DNA from: Asticcacaulis sp.
Lineage (GTDB): Bacteria > Pseudomonadota > Alphaproteobacteria > Caulobacterales > Caulobacteraceae
Direction of reading: 5' to 3'
Assembly: GCF_027484505.1 (NCBI RefSeq)
Contig: NZ_JAIXSV010000125.1
Span: forward strand, 1-45,606
DNA length: 45,606 bases
Every line of letters starts with the position of its first letter. The stretch's first letter is position 1. A program made the position numbers and the translations under genes. Below, in pieces: positions 16,631 to 23,990 of this stretch. The notes under the pieces are model-generated. The model saw nothing but the letters and a program-made list of their open reading frames with translations, had not been told where the DNA came from and made no database searches.

Positions 16631-18532
16631 ATGCTTCAGATCACCAACCTGACCTACGACGCCTATGGTCGTCGCTTCTTTGATGGCGCCAGCCTGACCC
16701 TGACGCCGGGAACCAAGGCCGGTCTGGTGGGGCTGAATGGCGTCGGTAAATCGACCCTGTTCGGCCTGATTTTGGGCAAGTCACAGCCTGGCGGCGGCGA
16801 AATCACCACGCCCAAAGGCTGGCGCGTGGCCAGCGTCGATCAGGAAATCGCCGCCTCGCCTCAGCACCTGATCGACGCGGTGCTGGCCATCGACACGCGC
16901 CGCGCCAATCTTTTGAAGGCGCTCGAAACCGCCGATCCGATGCAGCAGGCGGAAATCCACCACGACCTCTATGCCATTGGCGCGGATCGTGCGCCGTCAC
17001 GTGCTGCGGAAATTCTCAGTGGTCTGGGCTTTTCCAATGCCGACCTGACGCGGCCCATCTCGGATTTTTCCGGCGGCTGGCGGATGCGCGCGGCTCTGGC
17101 CGGGGCGCTGCTGGCCGAACCCGACCTGTTGCTGCTTGATGAGCCGACCAACTATCTCGACCTCGAAGGGGCGTTATGGCTGGAAGCCAAGCTGAAACGC
17201 TATCCCAATGCCGCCCTGATGATCTCGCACGACCGCGACCTGCTCAATGAGTCGGTCGATGCCATCGTGCATGTGGTCGGGCAAAGGCTCGACTACTACA
17301 GCGGCAATTACGATAATTTCGAGCGGATGCGCGCCGAAAAGGCCCGCCTCAATGCCGCCAATGCCGCCAAGCAGGAGGCCGAACGCGCCCACCTTCAGGC
17401 CTTTGTTGATCGGTTCAGGGCCAAGGCGTCCAAGGCCTCGCAGGCGCAGTCGCGCATGAAGAAGCTGGAAAAGCTGCCGCCGATTGCCGCCAATATTCAG
17501 GACCGCGTGGCCCCCTTCCGCCTGCCCTCGCCCGAAAAGGAACTGGCTCCGCCGATCCTGCGTCTGGACGATGCCAGTGTGGGCTATGGGGATACGGTCA
17601 TTCTTCGGAACATCAACATCCGGCTCGATCCCGATGATCGGATTGGGGTTTTGGGGGTCAACGGGGCCGGTAAATCGACCTTTGCCAAGCTGCTGGCCGG
17701 GGCACTGACCGAGATGCACGGCACGCAGTGGCGCGACCGCCGCATGACCGTCGCCTGGTTCCATCAGCATCAGATCGAGGCCATGGACCCGGAGGACACG
17801 CCGCTGGAGATGATGCGCCGCGCCCGTCCGGATGAGACGGAGTCGAAACGCCGCGGGCGTCTGGGCAGCTTTGGCATGACGGTTGAAAAGGTCGAGACCA
17901 AGGTGAAGGACCTGTCGGGCGGTGAGCGCGCGCGCCTGCTGCTCAACATGGTGGCGATGGACGGCCCGCACCTGCTGATCCTCGATGAGCCGACCAACCA
18001 CCTTGATATCGACTCGCGCCGCGCCCTGCTCGATGCGCTGAACGATTATGAAGGCGCCGTGCTGATCATCACGCACGACCGCTCTCTGGTCGAGCTGGTG
18101 GCGGACAAGCTGTGGCTGGTCAATGACGGGACGGTGAAGACCTATACCGGCACGATGGACGACTATGCCAAGCTGGTGGTCGAACGCGCCAAGACGGCCA
18201 CCCGCGAAGAGGCGCAAGCGGCCGCCAAGGACAAGCCGGCCAGCGTCAATACCAAGGAGGCGCGCAAGGCCGCTGCCGCCGCCCGAAACGCCATCGCGCC
18301 TTTAAAGAAAAAGGCCGATGATCTGGAGCGTCAGATTGAGACTTTGGGCAACAAGATCAAGATGATCGACCTGAAACTTTCGGACCCGGACATCTATGTG
18401 AAAGCGCCCACTGAGGCCGTCAAACTCGGCAAGGAAAAGGCGAAGCTCGAAGACGATCTGGTGAAGCTGGAAGGCGACTGGATGGAGGCCGCCGAAGTCT
18501 ATGAGACGGCCAAAACCGAGGCGGGGCTATAG
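16631..18532 (+). CDS. ABC-F family ATPase (YheS/Uup-like)
   Basis: A soluble protein of two ATP-binding cassettes in one chain without membrane domains, the ABC-F type that acts on ribosomes. Its 633 residues contain the first Walker A GLNGVGKS (34-41), signature FSGGWRMR with LLLLDEPTNYLDLEG, a linker (P-site tRNA interaction motif region) rich in Arg/Lys/Ala around RAEKARLNAANAAKQE, the second Walker A GVNGAGKS (342-349), LSGGERAR and LLILDEPTNHLDID. The C-terminal ~110 residues are a Lys/Ala/Glu-rich coiled coil (KKKADDLERQIETLGNKIKM). The domain layout is closest to YheS or Uup. A role in resolving stalled ribosomes is inferred from the family. Confidence 0.93.
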   Translation: MLQITNLTYDAYGRRFFDGASLTLTPGTKAGLVGLNGVGKSTLFGLILGKSQPGGGEITTPKGWRVASVDQEIAASPQHLIDAVLAIDTRRANLLKALETADPMQQAEIHHDLYAIGADRAPSRAAEILSGLGFSNADLTRPISDFSGGWRMRAALAGALLAEPDLLLLDEPTNYLDLEGALWLEAKLKRYPNAALMISHDRDLLNESVDAIVHVVGQRLDYYSGNYDNFERMRAEKARLNAANAAKQEAERAHLQAFVDRFRAKASKASQAQSRMKKLEKLPPIAANIQDRVAPFRLPSPEKELAPPILRLDDASVGYGDTVILRNINIRLDPDDRIGVLGVNGAGKSTFAKLLAGALTEMHGTQWRDRRMTVAWFHQHQIEAMDPEDTPLEMMRRARPDETESKRRGRLGSFGMTVEKVETKVKDLSGGERARLLLNMVAMDGPHLLILDEPTNHLDIDSRRALLDALNDYEGAVLIITHDRSLVELVADKLWLVNDGTVKTYTGTMDDYAKLVVERAKTATREEAQAAAKDKPASVNTKEARKAAAAARNAIAPLKKKADDLERQIETLGNKIKMIDLKLSDPDIYVKAPTEAVKLGKEKAKLEDDLVKLEGDWMEAAEVYETAKTEAGL

Positions 18533-18537
18533 ACTTC

Positions 18538-18568
18538 CCTCCTCCCCACGCTTCGCGCAGGGAGGAGA
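18538..18568. repeat. CIR-like repeat, short copy 4, after the ABC-F gene
   Basis: ccctcctccccacgcttcgc followed by gcagggaggag: the arms of the CIR-like family without a central part, a hairpin that may end the ABC-F transcript. Further on, gcaggtac/gtacctgc (18618-18637) forms an 8-bp hairpin. The 248-base gap up to the lipoprotein gene holds no gene. Confidence 0.55.
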
Positions 18569-18654
18569 GAGGTCTGCAAATTGCGAGATTTGCGGCGAAT
18601 AGCAGGAGCCTAGCGCCGCAGGTACGCTTGTACCTGCAAGCGACGGCGACGAAC

Positions 18655-18756
18655 CAGAGCATTCGTCGGCTAAGTTGAGCCGCCGAATGGCTCTAATTAT
18701 TTCTAACGCCTCATGTTTTTCCGAAAAGTGGTGTCCACTTTTCGGCATGAGGCTCT
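18655..18756. repeat. Two-hairpin repeat (family D), copy 1
   Basis: Module one is an imperfect hairpin, attcgtcggct/agccgccgaat, bordered by agagc and ggctct (18655-18693). Module two is a very stable composite hairpin: gcctcatg (18708-18715), ccgaaaagtgg (18721-18731), loop tgt, ccacttttcgg (18735-18745) and catgaggc (18746-18753). The same two modules occur at 33422-33527 in the opposite orientation. The ccgaaaagtgg/ccacttttcgg word is known to me as a common intergenic palindrome in Alphaproteobacteria. Confidence 0.75.
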
Positions 18757-18780
18757 AGGCGCCCAAAGACCGCGATTTGC

Positions 18781-19113
18781 CTAACCGCAGGTGACCGACT
18801 TTATGATCCCCGTATCCGTATCGAAGATGATCGTCTGACGGTCGGCGCGGTAATCCATGGTCGCTGCGCAGGTCGAGCACAGGACGCGGCGCTTTGAGGG
18901 CTCCAGCGGCACCGGGATCTGGGTGCGCGGCTTGCCCACCAGATATTGCAAGCCCTTGGCCTCACACTTATCGGTATCGACCGGTTTAAATTCCGGCGGC
19001 TTTTGCGGCGCCGGGCGCGAGACGGCGGGCGGCGGTGGCGCAACAGGCGGCGGGGCCGGCGTCGAACAGGCGGCCAGCAGCCACAGGGCCGAACCGGCCG
19101 CGATCTTTTTCAT
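18781..19113 (-). CDS. Lipoprotein with peptidase inhibitor I78-like domain
   Basis: The preferred start is the ATG at 19113, giving about 110 residues: MKKIAAGSALWLLAAC, a signal sequence with lipobox LAAC, followed by a Pro-rich stretch (TPAPPPVAPPPPA) that would tether the domain to the membrane. The C-terminal part (KCEAKGLQYLVGKPRTQIP, RRVLCSTCA, MDYRADRQTIIFDTDTGII, TCG) matches the I78 inhibitor family pattern of small periplasmic or secreted serine-protease inhibitors. The extra CSTC cysteines are unusual in place of the common pGxxvT. AAGG seven bases upstream supports this start, and the start overlaps the holC stop (ATGATG), so translation is coupled to holC. Confidence 0.8.
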   Translation of the reverse strand: MKKIAAGSALWLLAACSTPAPPPVAPPPPAVSRPAPQKPPEFKPVDTDKCEAKGLQYLVGKPRTQIPVPLEPSKRRVLCSTCAATMDYRADRQTIIFDTDTGIIKSVTCG

Positions 19114-19562
19114 CATTGCACCTTCTCCCAACGACCGGCGTCGTTTTGTTTCCAGTAGGCCAGATCAAGATTTTGGGCCTTCAGCGTCTTCCATTGGGCG
19201 CGCGCCCAGTTCAGATGCGTCTCGTCGTGCCCCTCGAACAGGATCAGACACCTCTGATACGGCGACAGTTCGGGCAAATTCATGGCCGACACCGAGAACA
19301 GCACCTCGGCCCCGTTGGCATTGCCGCCGCTGTCGCCCAGCAGCACCGGCTGGCGCGCCGCCTGAGGCTCGCTCTCCAGCCCATGCGGCAGCAAGGCCTC
19401 ATCACGATACGCCCACAGGTGCTGATCCAGCCCCTCCAGCGTATCGCCCGCCTCACCCAGCACATAGGCCTTCCAGCCCTTTTGCAGGGTTTTCTCCAGC
19501 AGGTCCGGCAGGGCGGCTCTCAGCGGCGTGCGTTCGAGATGATAGAACCAAATCTGGGTCAT
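19113..19562 (-). CDS. holC: DNA polymerase III chi subunit
   Basis: Part of the clamp-loader-associated chi-psi pair that contacts SSB. The 149 residues begin MTQIWFYHLERTPLRAALPDLLEK, the conserved HolC start. They contain GWKAYVLGE, the DQHLWAYRDEALLPHG motif and the ILFEGHD segment. It lies downstream of pepA on the same strand, as in E. coli pepA-holC, though separated here by a 114-base palindromic repeat. It overlaps the following lipoprotein gene. Confidence 0.93.
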   Translation of the reverse strand: MTQIWFYHLERTPLRAALPDLLEKTLQKGWKAYVLGEAGDTLEGLDQHLWAYRDEALLPHGLESEPQAARQPVLLGDSGGNANGAEVLFSVSAMNLPELSPYQRCLILFEGHDETHLNWARAQWKTLKAQNLDLAYWKQNDAGRWEKVQ

Positions 19563-19589
19563 GGCATTCTATACCTCGCCAACGTGCTG

Positions 19590-19672
19590 GGGCCCCTGCC
19601 TCGGCATGTGCCCCCCTCCGTCTTTTGTCGCTTCGCGTCAAAATCCACCTCCCCCGGCACGCCGGGGGCGTA
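19590..19672. repeat. CIR-like repeat, copy 5, between pepA and holC
   Basis: gccccctccgtcttttgtcg with cttcgcgtcaaaatccacct followed by cccccggcacgccgggggcg. It contains the perfect hairpin cccccgg/ccgggggc and words shared with the other CIR-like copies (tttgtcgcttcgcg, tccacctccccc). A GANTC (gaatc, 19674-19678) overlaps the pepA stop region. It lies within a co-directional pair. Confidence 0.55.
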
Positions 19673-19676
19673 TGAA

Positions 19677-21146
19677 TCACGCCTCGTAATAGGCCTCAAC
19701 CAGCGCATTGAGCGTGCGCACGCCAAACCCGGTGCCGCCTTCGGGCACGGTGGTCAGCCGCTGCTCATTGGTCCAGGCCGTCGGAGCGATGTCGATATGC
19801 GCCCAAGGCACCTCATTAACAAAGCGCTGGAGGAACAAGCCCGCCGTGATCGAACCCGCCGGACGGCCGCCGATATTGCGGATGTCGGCGATCTTGGAAT
19901 CAATCTGCTTTTCGTACTGCGCAGGCAGCGGCATCCGCCAGGTGTTTTCCGACACCGACTTGGACGCATCGGCCAGCCTGTCGGCCAGATCGTCATTGTT
20001 GGAGAAGACGCCCGCATAATCCATGCCCAGCGAGATGATCATGGCCCCGGTCAGGGTGGCCAGATCAATCATGAACTGCGGCTTGAAGCGGTCCTGACAA
20101 TACCACAGGGCGTCGGCCAGAACGAGGCGGCCTTCGGCGTCCGTATTGATGACTTCGATCGTGGTGCCCGACATGGCCTTGACCACATCGCCCGGACGCT
20201 GGGCATTGCCGTCCGGCATATTCTCGACCAGGCCGACAATACCGACGGCATTGACCTTCGCCTTGCGCCCGGCCAGCGCCACCATGGCCCCGACCACGGC
20301 CGCCGAACCGCCCATATCCCACTTCATATCTTCCATGCCCTCGGCGGGCTTGATGGAGATACCGCCGGTGTCGAAGGTCACGCCCTTACCCACAAAGGCC
20401 ACTGGCTGCGCGTCGCCCGCACCGTTCCATTGCATGACGACCAGCTTCGATTCCTTGCGCGAGCCCTGCCCCACGCCCAGAAGCGCGTTCATACCCAGCG
20501 CCTTCATCTCGGCTTCGCCCAGCACCTCGACCTTAAGGCCGAGCGTCTCATAGCCCTTGATGATTTCGGCGTAGGATTCGGGATAGAGGACGTTCGGCGG
20601 CTCCGACACCAGATTGCGCGCCAGAATGATGCCCTCAGCGACCGCCTTCAACGGTTGATAGGCCGCTTCGGCAGCGGCCACATCCGCCGTCACCAGCGTG
20701 ATCGTCTTCAGCGCCGGAAGCTTGTCCAGCTTGGCCTGACCGAAATACTTGTCGAAGCGATAGGCGGCGAGCGTCAGGGCAAAACGCACCGTCGCCACCT
20801 CTTGCGCCGCAAAGCCCGACAGGTCGAGCGCCACCGAGGTCAGGCCCGACGCTTTCAGGCCATGCCACAGGCTGCCTGCCACCGATTCGAGCGTCTGGCC
20901 TTTCAGGTCGCCCAGAGGTCCGGCCCCCAGCGCCACCAGAGCCGTGTAGGACTGATCCGGCGTGGCCGATACCGTCTGCACCTTGCCCTTAGCGCCGGTA
21001 AAACCCGCTTTTTTCAGCGCCCCGGTGAAGTAGCCGCCCGTGGCGGTCTCCAGCGCCTGCGCAGCGGTGCTGAGGGTCAGGCCCTCGCCGACCACAACGG
21101 CCAGGGCGTTATCGGCGGGAAGGATGGCGGACAGTTCGATCTGCAT
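19677..21146 (-). CDS. pepA: Leucyl aminopeptidase (M17)
   Basis: A di-metal cytosolic aminopeptidase of 489 residues from the ATG at 21146 (MQIELSAILPADNALAVVV), preceded by GGAG; a 20-residue upstream extension lacks family character. Metal and catalytic residues are all present: Lys254, Asp259, Lys266, Asp277, Asp336, Glu338 and Arg340, in VGKGVTFDTGGISIKPA, DMKWDMGG and the NTDAEGRL signature. The spacing equals that of E. coli PepA (constant offset of 16). It is divergent from lptFG and followed by holC, the same arrangement as in E. coli. Confidence 0.96.
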   Translation of the reverse strand: MQIELSAILPADNALAVVVGEGLTLSTAAQALETATGGYFTGALKKAGFTGAKGKVQTVSATPDQSYTALVALGAGPLGDLKGQTLESVAGSLWHGLKASGLTSVALDLSGFAAQEVATVRFALTLAAYRFDKYFGQAKLDKLPALKTITLVTADVAAAEAAYQPLKAVAEGIILARNLVSEPPNVLYPESYAEIIKGYETLGLKVEVLGEAEMKALGMNALLGVGQGSRKESKLVVMQWNGAGDAQPVAFVGKGVTFDTGGISIKPAEGMEDMKWDMGGSAAVVGAMVALAGRKAKVNAVGIVGLVENMPDGNAQRPGDVVKAMSGTTIEVINTDAEGRLVLADALWYCQDRFKPQFMIDLATLTGAMIISLGMDYAGVFSNNDDLADRLADASKSVSENTWRMPLPAQYEKQIDSKIADIRNIGGRPAGSITAGLFLQRFVNEVPWAHIDIAPTAWTNEQRLTTVPEGGTGFGVRTLNALVEAYYEA

Positions 21147-21482
21147 GGAAACTCCATCTGATACCAGCGGCCGAAAATGCTGAGCGCACAGGGCCGCTGA
21201 AGACACGCGTAAGCTACGGGCCGCTCACACACCCCATGTCACTCAGGGCAGGGGCCCGCAATCCGCGCCCGTTTAAGCACCATTTGCCCGGCCGTGGCAA
21301 GGCGGTCACAGTTGTCTCAGGGCAAACAAACAACCGATTTTTCTACTGCACTGCGGTAGATGGCTTGCTATTGCCTCACTATGCAGTCAAAACAGACGGC
21401 ATAGAGAGTGTCCGGCCATAATTTCGACATGGCTGCCGCTCACGTGCCATCTTTGTTTCTTTTCATTTTTTCAGGCTGGCCA
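21147..21482. other. Divergent intergenic region pepA-lptF
   Basis: About 336 bases separate the two starts. I see no convincing gene here. The stretch 21300-21420 is less GC-rich and probably holds the lptF promoter. Part of this region is in frame with lptF, and GTG 21408 or ATG 21429 would extend LptF by 25 or 18 residues. Confidence 0.5.
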
Positions 21483-22637
21483 TTGCGTACGATCGAAGGT
21501 TACATCTCGCGCCAGATGCGCACGCCGATTCTGGGGGCGATTGCCGCCCTGACGGCTATCGCCATCCTGTCGCAATCCCTGACTCAGTTCGACGTCATTG
21601 TTGAACGCGGGCAGAGCCTGAGCACCTTCCTGAAAATCACCTTCCTGGCCCTGCCGCAGTTGTCCGGCCTGATCTTTCCGGTGGCCATTTTTGTCGGCAC
21701 GCTGGTGGCGCTCAACCGTATGCATAACGACCATGAAATCGTGGCCAGCTATGCCAACGGCATGTCGTTGTGGCGTATCGCGTCTCCGGTGGTGCGCTTT
21801 GGCGTCTATATCACCCTGACGGGCCTGCTGATGACCCTGTTCATCCAGCCCGCCGCCTCCCGCGCCATGCGGGAAGAACTGTTCAAGATCAAGACCGACG
21901 TCATTGCTGCCGCCGTGCGCGAGGGCGACTTTTCGACGACGCCGTCGGGCATGACCATCTACGTGCAGCGAATTGATCAAAGCGGCCTGTTGCGTCAAAT
22001 CTTTATCCGCACGCCCGGCGCCAACGGGCAGGACCGCACCTATATGGCGCGCGAAGGCCGCGTGATTACGCCGGCCAAGGGTGGGCAGGTCCTAATCCTG
22101 CGCGATGGCTCGACGCAGCAGTTGTCGCCGCAGGGCGTGCTGAACCATCTGACCTTTGCCGAATACTCCTTCGACATTTCGCAGTACGTGATTTCCGAAG
22201 ATTATCTGCACTTCAAGGATTCCGACCGCTTCCCGCATGAACTCTTCTTCCCCAACCGCGCGATGGAGTGGGAAAACGGTAACTGGACAAAGCTGATGGC
22301 CGAAGGTCATGCCCGCATTTCGGGGCCACTGTACAATCTGGGCTTCTGCTTGCTGGCTGTGGTGGGCGTTCTGGGGGGGGCGTTCAGCCGTCAGGGCTAT
22401 GGCCGCCGCATCGCCACTGTCTCTTTTATCGCCGCCGGTATCCGCATCGTCGGCTTTGCTATTGAGGCCGGTTGCGCCAATACCCCCGTGGCCAATATTC
22501 TGCAATATGTCGTGCCGGTGGCGCTGATCTGGGCTTGCCTGGCCATCATCCGCAAAAACGACCGCACCTGCGTGCGGAGCAAGGCCACAGGCGCGCAAAA
22601 CCTGAGGGAACTCAGACCCCTCGGAGGTCAGGCATGA
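21483..22637 (+). CDS. lptF: LPS export ABC transporter permease LptF
   Basis: With LptG and LptB it extracts LPS from the inner membrane and feeds it to the LptCAD bridge. Taking the TTG at 21483 as start gives 384 residues beginning MRTIEGYISRQ, which fits the family N-terminus; starts at 21429 (ATG) or 21408 (GTG) are possible. It has the YjgP/YjgQ layout: three helices (including ILGAIAALTAIAILSQSL and LPQLSGLIFPVAIFVGTLVAL), a cytoplasmic coupling segment HEIVASYANGMSLWRI, a periplasmic beta domain (~110-290) and three C-terminal helices. Its stop overlaps lptG by four bases. Confidence 0.92.
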   Translation: MRTIEGYISRQMRTPILGAIAALTAIAILSQSLTQFDVIVERGQSLSTFLKITFLALPQLSGLIFPVAIFVGTLVALNRMHNDHEIVASYANGMSLWRIASPVVRFGVYITLTGLLMTLFIQPAASRAMREELFKIKTDVIAAAVREGDFSTTPSGMTIYVQRIDQSGLLRQIFIRTPGANGQDRTYMAREGRVITPAKGGQVLILRDGSTQQLSPQGVLNHLTFAEYSFDISQYVISEDYLHFKDSDRFPHELFFPNRAMEWENGNWTKLMAEGHARISGPLYNLGFCLLAVVGVLGGAFSRQGYGRRIATVSFIAAGIRIVGFAIEAGCANTPVANILQYVVPVALIWACLAIIRKNDRTCVRSKATGAQNLRELRPLGGQA

Positions 22638-23773
22638 ACCCGCTTACCGCCGTTCTCACTCTGCTGAGCTATGCCAATCCATGGCGTCGGGAACGTCTGA
22701 CGACCTACATCATCACGCGCTGTCTGATGGCCGTCGGCACGGCTCTGGTGATCGTCTCCAGCATTATCTTCCTGATCGACTACGTGGAAGTGTCAAAATC
22801 GCTGGGTCAGCGCGGTGACCTGAGCAGCCTGCAGATTGTCGGGCTGCTGCTGCTGAAATCTCCCAATATTATTCTCGTCCTTCTGCCCTTTGCCTTCCTG
22901 TTTGGCACCCTTTCGGCCTTTGTGGGACTGAACCGCCGTTCCGAGCTGATTGCCATGCGCGCCGCGGGCATGTCGGCCTGGCGCTTTGTGCTGCCGGTAG
23001 CCGGCATGGCGGCCATTCTGGGGGCCCTGACCATAACCGTCCTCAACCCCATCGCCACCCGGCTGGCGGATGAGTACGATCGTTTTGCTGCGTTCCAATC
23101 GCAATCTGATACCCGCGCCAAAACGGGCGAGGTCTATCTGAGGCAGGGGGACGGCAAGCAGCAGACCGTTATCCATGCTCGCAAACAGAGCGATGACGGA
23201 CGCCTGATCGACGCCAGCTTCTGGACCTTCGCTCTGGACGAAACCGAAATCCCGCGTTTTCTGACACGTATCGACGCCTCAGAGGCGGTTCTGCGCCCCG
23301 GAACCTGGCAACTCAAGAATGCGCGCGTCAGTAAACCCGGCGAGTCCCTGTTGTATTACAACACCCTGTCTATCGACTCGAATTTGAGTCCTGATCGGGC
23401 GTTCAGCCGCTTTGCCGTACCGCAATCGACCAATTTCTGGCAACTGCCCGGCACCATAATGCAGATCGAGTCTTCCGGCTTTTCGGCCGCAGGCTACATT
23501 CTCCGCCTGCACCAGTTGCTGGCCACGCCGCTGATGTTCGCCGCCATGACCGCGCTGGGGGCCGCCTTCAGCCTGCGCCTGATGCGGATTGGCGGGCTGG
23601 CGCGACTGACCCTATCGGGTATCGTGCTGGGCTTCATGGTGTTTTTCCTTAATCAGCTCTGTGGTTCGCTGGGCAAGGCCGAGGTTATCCCTGCCTTTCT
23701 GGCCGGCTGGGCCACACCGCTGGTCGCCTTTTTGACGGCCCTGACATTGCTTGTTTACACTGAGGACGGCTAG
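22634..23773 (+). CDS. lptG: LPS export ABC transporter permease LptG
   Basis: Partner of LptF in the LptB2FG extractor. The 379 residues start at the ATG 22634, with GGAGG six bases upstream and an ATGA overlap with lptF. Six membrane helices flank a periplasmic jellyroll (~110-270); LNRRSELIAMRAAGMSAWRF is the cytoplasmic coupling helix typical of the family. No lptB, lptA or lptC is in the window. A 217-base gap with a GANTC site (gactc, 23848-23852) separates it from lptD. Confidence 0.93.
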   Translation: MNPLTAVLTLLSYANPWRRERLTTYIITRCLMAVGTALVIVSSIIFLIDYVEVSKSLGQRGDLSSLQIVGLLLLKSPNIILVLLPFAFLFGTLSAFVGLNRRSELIAMRAAGMSAWRFVLPVAGMAAILGALTITVLNPIATRLADEYDRFAAFQSQSDTRAKTGEVYLRQGDGKQQTVIHARKQSDDGRLIDASFWTFALDETEIPRFLTRIDASEAVLRPGTWQLKNARVSKPGESLLYYNTLSIDSNLSPDRAFSRFAVPQSTNFWQLPGTIMQIESSGFSAAGYILRLHQLLATPLMFAAMTALGAAFSLRLMRIGGLARLTLSGIVLGFMVFFLNQLCGSLGKAEVIPAFLAGWATPLVAFLTALTLLVYTEDG

Positions 23774-23990
23774 GAAAAGGAATTGACATCTGAGGACGCC
23801 CGGTGCGCCCTCGCCCTACTCATATGAAAAACTGTCCTGAGTGTCCTGACTCTGAAACTCGTTCGGCTTTCGACATGAAAAATGAAGCGAAATTCAAATT
23901 CACGATACCCGACAGTCGTCTGGCAACCTATTATTAGCCAAATCACCCGAAGCGTTTGTCCCGCGTTCCCTTCCATCAGGTACACCCCAC

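Noticed and set aside
19035-21161. A 708-codon open frame on the + strand opposite holC and pepA
   Set aside because: It spans two real minus-strand genes, has the usual shadow composition and matches no family I know.
21236-21421. A 61-codon frame between pepA and lptF
   Set aside because: No Shine-Dalgarno, no family resemblance and unremarkable composition; more likely part of the promoter region.
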